Shown: positions 24,430 through 33,509, counted from the stretch's first letter. The stretch is 41,534 nt of DNA from Flavobacteriales bacterium UBA2619 (GCA_002339135.1 DDJR01000048.1:94093-135626); one strand, 5' to 3'. Notes: generated by a model not told the origin, from the sequence alone. Translations and numbers: made by a program.

Positions 24430-25419
24430 ATGAAAAAACCAACCGGTTCAGGCCGCCGAGGAGGCGCCCGAAGGACCAAACCCGAGTCTCAGTCGTTTCT
24501 CCCCAAACGCAAGCTTTCTCAAAAAAGCGCCAAAACTTCTGAATCAGAAAAAACAAGCACTGCTGAAGAAAGCAAAGGATATCCCAAGTCTAAGCCTGCT
24601 GGAAAATATGGCGCCAAGGGGAAAAGCATAATTAAAACAAGAAGCGGAAGTTACAGACCTGACTTAAGGCGCAACAAGGTTGAAAAGCGCCAACCGTTGC
24701 CCGATTCAAATGCACCAATGCGACTCAATCGTTATGTGTCTCAAGCTGGAATTTGCTCAAGACGAGATGCCGATGTTTTAATCGCTGCAGGTGTCGTGAG
24801 TGTGAACGGCAAGGTTATAACTGAGATGGGGTATCGAGTGAGCCTCACTGACAAGGTGCAGGTTGAGGGCGATACAATTAAAGCCGAAGCAAAAAGATAT
24901 ATTTTATTAAATAAACCTAAGAACTTCCTGGCAACAGACGAAGATCCTCAAGGCAGAAGAACGGTGATGCAGCTCATTCGTGGTGCTTGTAAGGAAAGGG
25001 TTGTTCCTATTGGAAGAATTGACAGAGACACAACGGGACTTTTAATGTTCACGAATGATGGAGAGATGGCGAAAAGACTCACTCACCCTAAAGTGGGTGT
25101 GAGAAACCTTTACCATGCCAGCTTTAAAGAAAAAGTAAGTCAAATTGATTTAGACAAGATGCTTGAGGGGTTTGAGTTGGATGGAAAATTTGTCAAATTA
25201 AATAAGGCGAGTTTCGTGAAAAGCGACCCCAGAGAAGTAGGCGTTGAGATTCACTCTGGAAGAAACCGAATCGTTAAAAGAATTTTTGAACATTTCGGTT
25301 ACAAGGTGACCAAGCTAGACCGCGTGATTTTTGCCTGTCTCACAAAAAAGAACCTTCCCCGTGGCCATTGGCGACATTTATCAGAAGAAGAGATGAGCAT
25401 ACTAAGAATGACAACCTAG
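24430..25419 (+). CDS. RsuA/RluB-family 23S/16S rRNA pseudouridine synthase
   Basis: Converts a specific rRNA uridine to pseudouridine. 329 residues from the ATG at 24430. The first ~95 residues are a basic, Lys/Ser/Gly-rich disordered extension (PTGSGRRGGARRTKPESQ...). An S4 RNA-binding domain follows (MRLNRYVSQAGICSRRDADVLI), then the catalytic domain: YILLNKPKNFLATDEDPQGR, VPIGRIDRDTTGLLMFTNDG with the catalytic Asp in GRID, and EIHSGRNRIVKRIFEHFGY. The layout resembles RluB/RluE/RsuA-type enzymes; the target base cannot be read from sequence. Next gene is 14 bp downstream, so they are co-transcribed. Confidence 0.88.
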   Translation: MKKPTGSGRRGGARRTKPESQSFLPKRKLSQKSAKTSESEKTSTAEESKGYPKSKPAGKYGAKGKSIIKTRSGSYRPDLRRNKVEKRQPLPDSNAPMRLNRYVSQAGICSRRDADVLIAAGVVSVNGKVITEMGYRVSLTDKVQVEGDTIKAEAKRYILLNKPKNFLATDEDPQGRRTVMQLIRGACKERVVPIGRIDRDTTGLLMFTNDGEMAKRLTHPKVGVRNLYHASFKEKVSQIDLDKMLEGFELDGKFVKLNKASFVKSDPREVGVEIHSGRNRIVKRIFEHFGYKVTKLDRVIFACLTKKNLPRGHWRHLSEEEMSILRMTT

Positions 25420-25433
25420 ACGTTTTACTGAAT

Positions 25434-26147
25434 ATGTCAGACAGCTTAGTAATAATTCCTACATACAACGAGAAAGAAAACGTTGTCAAAATGCTAGAAA
25501 CAACAATGGCTCTTGAGCCCTTGTTCGATGTTCTTGTGGTTGATGACGGAAGTCCTGACGGAACGGCTGAGTTGGTCAAGTCTGTTGCTGCAAAATTTCA
25601 AGGCCGGGTTTTTATTCTTGAGCGTCAGGAGAAACAAGGTTTAGGCACTGCATATATCGCTGGATTTAAGTGGGCGTTGCAAAAGAAGTATGCCTATGTT
25701 TTTGAAATGGACTGTGACTTTTCGCACAACCCCCAAGATCTGATTCGATTAAAAGCGTCTTGTGTTGCAGGGGCCGATGTGGCAGTTGGTTCACGAAATG
25801 TGCAGGGTGGAAAAGTTGTCAACTGGCCCCTCGGAAGAAGGGCAATAAGCCTTGGCGCATCGATCTATGTTAACCTGATTTTATGGCTAGGCGTGTGGGA
25901 CAGCACTGCGGGATTTGTGGCGTATCGAAGGGGGGTATTAGACGCAATCGATCTTGATGCGGTTGAATTTATAGGATATGCGTTCCAGATAGAGATGAAG
26001 CTCCGAGCCAAACGAAAGGGGTTTACAATTGTCGAAGTTCCTATTACATTCCGCGACAGGGTTCTCGGGAATTCTAAGATGAGTTTAGATATTTTTAATG
26101 AAGCCTTTCTCGGTGTGTTAAAAATGAAAATTAGCTTGAAAAAATGA
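25434..26147 (+). CDS. GT2 polyprenol-phosphate mannosyltransferase-like
   Basis: Glycosyltransferase family 2, 237 residues, no C-terminal membrane domain, as in soluble dolichol/polyprenol monophosphomannose synthases that load a sugar onto a lipid carrier. Features: IPTYNEKENV (8-17), VLVVDDGSPDGTAELV, the metal-binding FEMDCDFSHNPQDLI and FRDRVLGNSKMS near the end. I chose the ATG at 25434 because it starts right at the conserved first strand; a frame back to 25368 overlaps the previous gene. Overlaps pyrC by 4 bp. A similar gene order (this enzyme, dihydroorotase, DUF4296) is familiar from Flavobacteriales. Confidence 0.87.
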   Translation: MSDSLVIIPTYNEKENVVKMLETTMALEPLFDVLVVDDGSPDGTAELVKSVAAKFQGRVFILERQEKQGLGTAYIAGFKWALQKKYAYVFEMDCDFSHNPQDLIRLKASCVAGADVAVGSRNVQGGKVVNWPLGRRAISLGASIYVNLILWLGVWDSTAGFVAYRRGVLDAIDLDAVEFIGYAFQIEMKLRAKRKGFTIVEVPITFRDRVLGNSKMSLDIFNEAFLGVLKMKISLKK

Positions 26148-27517
26148 CCGCTAAAAAGACATTGTTCCTTGGAGCTCATATTGTAAATGAAGGGAAGGTT
26201 GTTGTGGGGGATGTGCTCGTCGTTGGTGACCGAATTGCGAAGATTGTAGAGCGAAATCATGGCGGGAATTTCAGCCCAATAGATCTCGAAAATGCTGAAA
26301 AAGTTGAGTCGAGTGGGTTTTGGCTTATGCCTGGATGTATTGATGATCAAGTTCATTTTAGAGAGCCTGGACTAACGCACAAGGCAGAAATTAAGACTGA
26401 ATCAGCTGCAGCTGCAGCTGGCGGAATTACTTCATTTATGGAGATGCCCAACACGGTTCCGCAAGCTTTGACTCAAAGACTGCTTGAAGACAAGTATGAG
26501 CGGGCAGATGAGGTCTCCGCTGTAAACTACAGCTTCTTTATGGGCGCAAGCAATGGCAACATCTCTGAAGTGCTTAAAACTGACCCGGCAAGGGTTTGCG
26601 GAGTAAAAGTCTTTATGGGTTCCTCTACTGGAGACATGCTTGTGGATGAGGAAAAAGTGTTGGAGGGGATTTTTAAAGAAAGCCCAACGCTTGTCGCAAC
26701 TCATTGTGAGGAGGAATCAATCATTAGAACCAACCTTGCCAAGGCTCGGGAGAGATGGGGGGAAAATGTCCCCATGGACCAGCACCACCTGATCCGAAGT
26801 GCTGAGGCGTGCTACAGAAGTTCGTCAAAAGCGGTTAAGCTGGCTACGAAATTGGGAACCAGGCTTCATGTTTTGCACATTTCTACAGCCAAGGAGTTGG
26901 ATTTGTTTGATGGCTCTTTGCCACTCTCAGAAAAGCGCATTACCGCAGAGGCCTGCATACACCACATTTGGTTTACTGATGCCGATTACTCAAAAAAAGG
27001 AACCTACATTAAGTGGAATCCAGCGGTTAAAACACTGGAAGATCGGGAGGCGATCAGGGCGGCTCTTCTTGATGGTCGAATAGATGTTGTTGCGACTGAC
27101 CACGCTCCTCACACGATTGAAGAAAAGAGCGGAAAGTATTTCTCTGCGCCCTCTGGAGGGCCTCTAGTGCAACATGGCTTGCCAGCGATGCTAGACTTGG
27201 TTCACAAGGGTAAAATAACTGTTGAAAGGGTTGTTGAGCTAATGTCACATCAGGTGGCAGAGTGCTTCAAACTTTCTGAAAGAGGGTATATCCGAGAGGG
27301 TTACAAAGCGGACTTGGTTCTTGTTAACCCAGATGCTGAATGGACCGTTACAGGAGAAAACATCATGTATAAATGCGGTTGGTCACCTTTCTCTGGCCAC
27401 AAGTTCAAGTCACATGTCATAGGAACTTGGGTCAACGGAGTGAAGGTTTGGGATGGAGTGAACATCTTAACTCAGAATGGCAACCATGCCGGTGAGCGTT
27501 TACATTTTAACAGATGA
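26144..27517 (+). CDS. pyrC: Dihydroorotase with HxH variant
   Basis: Cyclises carbamoyl aspartate to dihydroorotate in pyrimidine synthesis. 457 residues, amidohydrolase fold. Seen: GCIDDQVHFREPGLTHK (64-80), GGITSFMEMPNT, the probable bridging Lys155 in GVKVFMG, His187 in VATHCEEE, His245 in HVLHIST, and Asp319-His320 in VATDHAPHT. The usual metal pair HxH reads Gln69-Val-His71, one metal ligand replaced by Gln; I recall the same DDQVHFREPG in other Bacteroidota, so it is a lineage trait rather than decay. It overlaps both neighbours by 4 bp. Confidence 0.9.
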   Translation: MTAKKTLFLGAHIVNEGKVVVGDVLVVGDRIAKIVERNHGGNFSPIDLENAEKVESSGFWLMPGCIDDQVHFREPGLTHKAEIKTESAAAAAGGITSFMEMPNTVPQALTQRLLEDKYERADEVSAVNYSFFMGASNGNISEVLKTDPARVCGVKVFMGSSTGDMLVDEEKVLEGIFKESPTLVATHCEEESIIRTNLAKARERWGENVPMDQHHLIRSAEACYRSSSKAVKLATKLGTRLHVLHISTAKELDLFDGSLPLSEKRITAEACIHHIWFTDADYSKKGTYIKWNPAVKTLEDREAIRAALLDGRIDVVATDHAPHTIEEKSGKYFSAPSGGPLVQHGLPAMLDLVHKGKITVERVVELMSHQVAECFKLSERGYIREGYKADLVLVNPDAEWTVTGENIMYKCGWSPFSGHKFKSHVIGTWVNGVKVWDGVNILTQNGNHAGERLHFNR

Positions 27518-27891
27518 AAAACATGAACAAGTGTCCATTCGCATCTGTTTTGATTCTGATTCTGTGGATGGGTGCCGTGGGATGTGCAAATGACCCCAGA
27601 GACAGGGTGGACGTAACCGCCCCCGAGGGTGTATTGACAAAAACAGAGTTTGTGAATGTTTTAGCTGAAATTCAACTTGTCGAGGCGGGAGCTAAAAATC
27701 GTCTATGGAGAAACGATGATGTCGAAAAGCGCTTAAAGGAGGCGTACAACGAAGTGTTCAGCAAACACAATGTTTCTGAAAAAAAGTTTACCGAGAGTCA
27801 CCGCTGGTGGTGGAGCCACCCCGTCGCAATGAAGGGTGTTCTGTTAGAGGTGACAGAAAAAATTACTCAACTAGAAATTGAGGCGAGGTAA
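27514..27891 (+). CDS. DUF4296 lipoprotein
   Basis: 125 residues. Lipoprotein signal with Cys24 (WMGAVGC), then LTKTEFVNVLAEIQLVEAGAK and a helical segment KRLKEAYNEVFSKHNVSEKKFTESHRWW, the DUF4296 pattern of Bacteroidota. Function unknown. It is last in the yraN-to-DUF4296 run, overlaps pyrC by 4 bp, and its 3' end overlaps the convergent SDR gene by 25 bp. Confidence 0.85.
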   Translation: MKNMNKCPFASVLILILWMGAVGCANDPRDRVDVTAPEGVLTKTEFVNVLAEIQLVEAGAKNRLWRNDDVEKRLKEAYNEVFSKHNVSEKKFTESHRWWWSHPVAMKGVLLEVTEKITQLEIEAR

Positions 27892-28880
27892 CTTTCTGCT
27901 GTTCTAGATACCGCGTTTTTAACGGGTTCGTACGTCCACTTAACACCTTCTAACTCTAAAACTCGTTCTATTTTTGAACCGTCATACTTGATGACTCGCC
28001 TCGACATTTTCAGGCTGGACTTCGTTGCCAAAGCTCTCTTTCCTGTGAATTTTTCAATCAGCCAAAATGCCCGCCATACAAACGCAGACATCCAAGGCTT
28101 AACAACCCTAAATGGAGGCTGAACGTTAAGCGCTGTGGCGACATCGCACATGAAGCTTTTGTAGCTTAGGTTTTCTGAGTTGAGCAAGAATCTTTTGCCT
28201 GAAATGTGATTGTCAGCAAGCAATACGCAGGCCTTTGCAACATCGCTTGAAGAAACATACCCGCCTGAACCTGCTGGGTAAAATGAAAGCCCTGAATAAA
28301 TTTGAGGGAAAAGCTCCGCTGAACTCCTTGAAAAATCTCCAGCACCAATGATGACTGAGGGGTTGACAACCGTGACACTCAGGCCCTCTTCTTGTCCCCG
28401 CCAAACTTCAAGTTCTGCAAGGTATTTACTTTTAGAATACCTGGTGACATCTACACCGTCTTCGAACGGCGTTTCCTCTTCAACAATTTTGTTTTCCTGC
28501 CTGCCTAAGGCAGCCACTGAACTAACGTAAACAAGGGTTTTTACCTCCTTAGCAACCATGGAGTTTACGATGTTTTTCGTGCCTTCTACATTCGTTTCGA
28601 AGAGCGAATCTTCATCAGAAGGGTGGAACGAAATTAAAGCTGCAGCATGAAAGACTCTTTTGCATCCTTCCATTGCAAACTCTAGCGAATAGGGGTCATT
28701 CAATTCTCCCTTCACCCAGGTTAACTTGTCCAAAGAAAGGCCCTTTGAAGTGATGAAATCCTCGGTAGAGGCAACGTCCGAATTGTCTCTGCAAAGCGCC
28801 TTTACTGATCTCCCCGAAGAGATAAGTTGTGAGGCCAACTCTCTTCCTACAATGCCTGTTGCTCCGGTGATGAAATCCAT
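27867..28880 (-). CDS. NAD(P)-dependent epimerase/dehydratase (extended SDR)
   Basis: 337 residues. Rossmann start DFITGATGIVGRELASQL with GxxGxxG at 6-12, ALISFHPSDE, TNVEGTKNIVNSM (about 97-109) and the catalytic Tyr148-xxx-Lys152 (YSKSK). ARALISFHP-type and VNPSVIIGAGDFSRSS stretches resemble 3-beta-hydroxysteroid dehydrogenase/dihydroflavonol reductase-like SDRs; the substrate cannot be told. It diverges from uvrC across a 40-bp symmetrical promoter and is convergent with the DUF4296 gene. Confidence 0.85.
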   Translation of the reverse strand: MDFITGATGIVGRELASQLISSGRSVKALCRDNSDVASTEDFITSKGLSLDKLTWVKGELNDPYSLEFAMEGCKRVFHAAALISFHPSDEDSLFETNVEGTKNIVNSMVAKEVKTLVYVSSVAALGRQENKIVEEETPFEDGVDVTRYSKSKYLAELEVWRGQEEGLSVTVVNPSVIIGAGDFSRSSAELFPQIYSGLSFYPAGSGGYVSSSDVAKACVLLADNHISGKRFLLNSENLSYKSFMCDVATALNVQPPFRVVKPWMSAFVWRAFWLIEKFTGKRALATKSSLKMSRRVIKYDGSKIERVLELEGVKWTYEPVKNAVSRTAESYLASISS

Positions 28881-28885
28881 GGCCC

Positions 28886-28903
28886 CAAAGGTAACTATCT
28901 TTG
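28886..28903. promoter_or_regulatory. Near-palindromic divergent promoter of SDR gene and uvrC
   Basis: CAAAGGTA-AC-TATCTTTG: exact TAnnTTTG boxes on both strands 2 bp apart (minus 28893-28886, plus 28896-28903). Neither has a TTG at the ideal distance. The SDR ATG begins 5 bp past its box, giving an almost leaderless mRNA; uvrC starts 17 bp past its box. Confidence 0.6.
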
Positions 28904-28920
28904 AAGTTGATTTGGTTTAA

Positions 28921-30735
28921 ATGAAGCCCCTAGAACACATACAAAACATTCTTTCCAGGCTTCCTAACGAGCCAGGGATCTACAAGCATTTTGGTGCGGA
29001 TGGGACGATCATTTACGTAGGCAAGGCAAAAGATTTAAAGAAGAGGGTGAGCAGTTATTTTAACCGCAAGAATTACGAAAACAAAAAGACGCGGTTGTTG
29101 GTGAAGAAGATTGTAGACATCCAGTGGATTGTAACACCCACAGAACAGGACGCTCTGCTTCTAGAAAACAGTCTCATCAAAGAACACTGGCCTGTCTACA
29201 ACATCTTGCTGAAAGACGACAAAACATTTCCCTACATCGTGATTAAGAAAGAGCGGTTTCCGAGGGTTTTTTCTACCCGAAGAGTAACGAACGATGGTGG
29301 GGAGTATTTTGGACCATTCACCAGCATTAAAAGCATGAGAACAGTGCTAGATCTCTGCATGAAACTTTATCCAATCAGGTCTTGCGCTCTTTCTCTCACT
29401 AAGAAAAACGTTGATGGGGGCAAGTTTCGCGTCTGTCTAGAATACCATGTTGGTAACTGCTTGGGGCCTTGCGTAGGACACCAGTCCGAAGACAATTATG
29501 ATCTGAGTATCCAGTCGATTAGACATGTCTTAAAAGGAAACTTAGGCGTGGTCCGAAAAGTCTTGACTCATCAGATGGATTTAGCGGTGAAGGAATTGGC
29601 TTTTGAGCATGCTGGAGTGATTAAGTCCAAGCTCGGTTCGTTGGATAAATACCAAGCAAAAAGTACGGTTGTGCACCCCAAGATTGATGGGGTGGATGTC
29701 TTTTCAATCGTGGGTGATGATAGTTTTGCGTATGTAAACTGTTTGTTAATTGTATCGGGGGCGATTATTCGGGGGTCGAGTTTTGAGGTGAAAAGGAGGT
29801 TAGCCCAAACTGACGCCGAACTTTTAGAAGCAGCTATCCCTTTGATACGTGAAAAATTCAACAGCTCTAGCCGTGAAATATTTACCTCCATTGAAGTTCA
29901 TGTCGCTCTGGAGAAAGTGGTTTTTTCAATCCCTTTAAAGGGTGATAAAAAAAGACTCGTTGAAATGTCTGAGCAAAACGCTCGACTGTTCATGAAAGAC
30001 CGACAAAGACACCAAGAACAAATCGACCCTGAAGCAGCAACAGAAAGACTGATGGATACGATGAAATCTGATTTGCGACTCAAAAGTCAGCCGAGACACA
30101 TCGAGTGTTTTGACAACTCCAACTTGCAAGGAACCAACCCAACTTCTGCGTGTGTGGTGTTTCGAAATGGGAAGCCTTCAAAAAAAGATTACAGAAACTT
30201 CAACATTAAAACAGTAGAAGGTCCAGATGATTTCGCCAGCATGAAAGAGGCCGTCTCCAGGCGATACGCCAGATTATACAGAGAGGAGGGGGAAGAGGGG
30301 TTGCCACAGCTGATTGTCATTGACGGAGGAAAGGGCCAAGTAAGTCATGCCATGGAGGCGATCGACGAGCTTCATTTGAGAGGAAAAGTTACCGTTGTGG
30401 GAATCGCAAAAAGGTTGGAGGAGTTGTTTTTTCCAGGTGACTCACTGCCCATCTATCTCGACAAAAGATCACCCACCCTAAGAGTGATCCAAAATATGAG
30501 AAATGAAGCACATCGGTTCTCATTGACCCACCACAGAAAAAAGAGAAGTCTGTCTTCAACCGCATCAATTTTAGATGGTATTCCTGGAGTTGGAGAGGCC
30601 ACTAAAAGGAAATTGCTGATTGAATTTGGATCTGTTGCGAAAATTAAAAAAGCCAGCATTGAAGAATTAAAAAAAGTTTGTTCCGGAAAAATCCCACAAC
30701 AAATTGTTGGCTTTTTTAAGCAAATCGAGAACTAG
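28921..30735 (+). CDS. uvrC: UvrABC excinuclease subunit C
   Basis: Makes the dual incision in nucleotide excision repair. 604 residues, normal length. N-terminal GIY-YIG domain (residues ~15-95: PGIYKHFGADGTIIYVGKAKDLKKR, with EQDALLLENSLIKEHWPVYN), the Cys-rich CLEYHVGNCLGPCVG segment (~173-187), a UVR-like helical region, the RNase H-like domain with ECFDNSNLQGTNPTSACVVF and LIVIDGGKGQV, and C-terminal helix-hairpin-helix pairs (LDGIPGVGEATKRKLL). All major parts are present. Its 3' end overlaps the convergent nitronate monooxygenase gene by 4 bp. Confidence 0.97.
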   Translation: MKPLEHIQNILSRLPNEPGIYKHFGADGTIIYVGKAKDLKKRVSSYFNRKNYENKKTRLLVKKIVDIQWIVTPTEQDALLLENSLIKEHWPVYNILLKDDKTFPYIVIKKERFPRVFSTRRVTNDGGEYFGPFTSIKSMRTVLDLCMKLYPIRSCALSLTKKNVDGGKFRVCLEYHVGNCLGPCVGHQSEDNYDLSIQSIRHVLKGNLGVVRKVLTHQMDLAVKELAFEHAGVIKSKLGSLDKYQAKSTVVHPKIDGVDVFSIVGDDSFAYVNCLLIVSGAIIRGSSFEVKRRLAQTDAELLEAAIPLIREKFNSSSREIFTSIEVHVALEKVVFSIPLKGDKKRLVEMSEQNARLFMKDRQRHQEQIDPEAATERLMDTMKSDLRLKSQPRHIECFDNSNLQGTNPTSACVVFRNGKPSKKDYRNFNIKTVEGPDDFASMKEAVSRRYARLYREEGEEGLPQLIVIDGGKGQVSHAMEAIDELHLRGKVTVVGIAKRLEELFFPGDSLPIYLDKRSPTLRVIQNMRNEAHRFSLTHHRKKRSLSSTASILDGIPGVGEATKRKLLIEFGSVAKIKKASIEELKKVCSGKIPQQIVGFFKQIEN

Positions 30736-31703
30736 AATTTAAACCGAGCTCCCAATTTGTTGCCTCCTGCTGTTCGATAAGATTGGACAATGTCTGATAC
30801 AATCTCAGAGGCTGGAAGAATGGTTTTAAGAAGGGCGGAAATTTGACCTATTTCCAGTTCCCCTTTTTCAAGATCTCCCTCAAACATGCCTTTTTTTGCT
30901 TTTCCTTTTCCCAATATTGCAGACAACTGCTCAGGTGTGGCACCATTTTGCTTGGCTTCTGAAAGCTCTCTAAACAAACCGTTGTGAAGCATTCTTACTG
31001 GAGTTAATTCTTTAAGAGTTAGCGTTGTGTCTCCTTCACCAGAAGCCAAGACAGCATTCTTAAAGGCAAGATGGGCTGAAGATTCTTCACTGGCTACGAA
31101 CCGCGATCCCAGTTGCGCCCCTTCCGCTCCCAACACCATAGAGGCAAGCACAGATTTACCATCTGAGATGCCCCCAGCGGCAATCACAGGAATTGAACAC
31201 GCCTTAGCCACAGATGGGATGAGGCACATCGTTGTTGTTTCCTCTCGTCCATTGTGGCCTCCGGCTTCAAACCCTTCTGCGACCACTGCGTCGACACCAG
31301 CCTCTTCTGATTTCAATGCGAACTTGACGCTGCTCACAACATGAACAACAGTAATTCCGTGAGCTTTTAATCTCGACGTGAACGATTTGGGGCTTCCTGC
31401 ACTCGTAAAGACAATGGGAACTTGAAGGTCGATCACTGATTGAATGTGCTCCTGAACTGCGGGATAAAGGAGGGGGATGTTGACCGCAAAAGGAAGCGAG
31501 GTCGCCTCCTTGCATTTCTTAATTTGGTCTCGCAGGATTTCCGGGTACATGCTGCCTGCTCCAATTATCCCCAAGCCTCCAGCATTGCTGACTGCGCTGG
31601 CGAGTTCCCAACCAGCACACCAGACCATTCCCCCTTGTATGATGGGGTACTTGATCGCAAAGAGATCACAAACGCGGTTCTTAGTGTTTTCGGGAGCTGA
31701 CAT
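30732..31703 (-). CDS. Nitronate monooxygenase-family FMN protein
   Basis: 323 residues, TIM-barrel FMN enzyme of the nitronate monooxygenase / FabK group. Landmarks: KYPIIQGGMVWCAGWELASAVSNAGG (18-43) for the FMN pocket, AEGFEAGGHNG with the conserved His (about 141-151), VIAAGGISDG and LGAEGAQLGSRFVAS. It may oxidise alkyl nitronates or act as an enoyl-ACP reductase; the GGHNG motif is shared, and I cannot decide. It lies 12 bp downstream of the AsnB-like gene on the same strand as the last gene of that run. Confidence 0.85.
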   Translation of the reverse strand: MSAPENTKNRVCDLFAIKYPIIQGGMVWCAGWELASAVSNAGGLGIIGAGSMYPEILRDQIKKCKEATSLPFAVNIPLLYPAVQEHIQSVIDLQVPIVFTSAGSPKSFTSRLKAHGITVVHVVSSVKFALKSEEAGVDAVVAEGFEAGGHNGREETTTMCLIPSVAKACSIPVIAAGGISDGKSVLASMVLGAEGAQLGSRFVASEESSAHLAFKNAVLASGEGDTTLTLKELTPVRMLHNGLFRELSEAKQNGATPEQLSAILGKGKAKKGMFEGDLEKGELEIGQISALLKTILPASEIVSDIVQSYRTAGGNKLGARFKF

Positions 31704-31715
31704 CTATAAGGGTGT

Positions 31716-33509
31716 TTACGTGAGGTTGTTTTTCTTCAGATAATGGCCTAAAATAGAAAGGTTAAGTCTTTTTTCTACGCCATGAAGTGGGTTGTTGTCA
31801 AATTCTTGTACGCCCCTTGCATGAAACATCTTTAAATCAGACAAAGCAGTCATTCCCTCTTCGTGGAATTCCAAATAAGAGCCCTCTAATTTCAATTCCC
31901 AGGGGAATTTACTCGCGGAATCTGTCTTCGATTGAACATTCTTGGATGCAATTTTTTGTGTGACTTCTTCTAAAGATGGTTTACGTGAATCTCTACATCC
32001 CAGCATTTGAGAGACGAGACTGTGGTCTAAAAAAGGTGTTGTGTAATCCGTGCCATTTCCTGAATGAAACGTGTGGTTGTCCCTTAAAAGAGTATCTACC
32101 ATGTGGGTGTTCATTTCTAGCACAGACGCCTTGGATAAAAAAGGAAGTGAAAAAGCTGCTTTTCCCACGCGTAAAAGATCTGTTGCTGTGTAAAAGACCT
32201 TGTTTCGAGTAAGCGGTAGGTTGGGAGCCAGTTTCTTAATCTGACGGTCAAAAGTGATTTGGCGAGCCAAGGGATAGGTGTGCTCCAGATCGAAATAATT
32301 GCTTGCAAGTATTTCTGCAAGTTTGTTTGACCGTTCTCCCGGAGAGATGGTTTGTAAAAGTTTTCCTGCACTTTTCCTTAAGCCTCTTGGCCAAGCCGTG
32401 AGCCACCTGTGCTTCATGAGTTGGACAGCATCATCAAAAAGTGGGTGCTCCCCAAACAGTTCGTTGCCTCCAATTTCACTCACCACAGAAGTGTATCCTG
32501 CGGCTTTGGCTGAGGTTGCTACAAAGTAGCTTCTAAGGCCATGAAGAGAAGGGTGGTCCATTTGATCTATCGCCTCCTGCAGCTTTGCAGTAATGGTCTT
32601 TTGGGGAATAAAAACCTTGGTGTGATTCGTTGAAAAGTGTGTTGAGATCCTAGATGGAGCGTCTTCTGTCGGGGATTCTGAACCTTCAAACTCCAGTGAA
32701 AACGTGTTGACGGGGTTTTGCGACACCTGAGACATCGCAGCAGTTAAGGTGATTGAGTTTGGGGCACCTGATAAATAAATCGCTTGAGATTCTCCAGCCA
32801 ACTTTGAGTTCACCGCGTTTAAAAGTGTTTCATCGATCGGTTGAATCCCTGAGGGGGAGATCTCTTTCGATGTTTCCCACCACCGCAGAACGTTGACTGT
32901 CTCATCCTGGATTTCGATGGCACATCCTGGCTCTAACAATTGAATTCCATCGACAACAGTGAGCGGTGCGTGAACAGTCGAGTAGCGCAAATAATCAATG
33001 ACTGCCTCCGCATTCACTTTTCTAGGGATGAAGCCAGTGGCGAGCAATGTCTTGATCTCTGAAGCGAACAGAATGCAGCCTTTTTCATTCTCTGCGCACC
33101 AATAAATAGGGTTGATCCCAAACCTGTCTCTTGCAATGGTTAATTTCTCCGATTTGGAACACCACCAAGCAAAACAGAATTTTCCTTTTAACTTTTTAAG
33201 GGTGTGCTCAAGCCCCCAAGACCCCAAAGCAGAGAGCAATACGTTGTTTTCTATCGGAAATCCTTCACTTTTTAATTGGGTCGCAATCTCAAGCGAATTC
33301 TCTATCTCTCCACTTAAGGTGAGACAATCACCAGAGAAGCTTTCCAGGATGGAATCACCCGCAGCCCCCAAAGCTAGATTGCTTTCATCAGACCAAAACT
33401 CCAAGCCTCTGCTGACATTTCTTTCCGGACTTAGCGTCTTGGAAATGGTTTCTACTGCTTCTGCATCAGAAAAGTTTTCTAAACCATATATGCCAAAAAT
33501 TTTTTGCAT
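31716..33509 (-). CDS. Degenerate asparagine synthetase B-like protein
   Basis: 597 residues with the AsnB two-domain fold but damaged active sites. The glutaminase domain starts MQKIFGIYGL, so the nucleophile Cys2 of MCGI is absent; it still has ARDRFGINPIYW and LFASEIKTLLATG (about 126-158). In the synthetase domain the ATP-pyrophosphatase loop, normally SGGxDSS, reads SGAPNS (247-252), and the later LSGxGGDELFGGY reads SEIGGNELFGEHP (344-356). Hydrophobic core segments and length are kept and the frame is open throughout, so this is a maintained gene, not debris. It probably has no ordinary asparagine synthetase activity. It abuts thiL with no gap. Could be a regulatory or structural paralogue, or an amidotransferase relative with altered chemistry. 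Confidence 0.75.
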   Translation of the reverse strand: MQKIFGIYGLENFSDAEAVETISKTLSPERNVSRGLEFWSDESNLALGAAGDSILESFSGDCLTLSGEIENSLEIATQLKSEGFPIENNVLLSALGSWGLEHTLKKLKGKFCFAWWCSKSEKLTIARDRFGINPIYWCAENEKGCILFASEIKTLLATGFIPRKVNAEAVIDYLRYSTVHAPLTVVDGIQLLEPGCAIEIQDETVNVLRWWETSKEISPSGIQPIDETLLNAVNSKLAGESQAIYLSGAPNSITLTAAMSQVSQNPVNTFSLEFEGSESPTEDAPSRISTHFSTNHTKVFIPQKTITAKLQEAIDQMDHPSLHGLRSYFVATSAKAAGYTSVVSEIGGNELFGEHPLFDDAVQLMKHRWLTAWPRGLRKSAGKLLQTISPGERSNKLAEILASNYFDLEHTYPLARQITFDRQIKKLAPNLPLTRNKVFYTATDLLRVGKAAFSLPFLSKASVLEMNTHMVDTLLRDNHTFHSGNGTDYTTPFLDHSLVSQMLGCRDSRKPSLEEVTQKIASKNVQSKTDSASKFPWELKLEGSYLEFHEEGMTALSDLKMFHARGVQEFDNNPLHGVEKRLNLSILGHYLKKNNLT

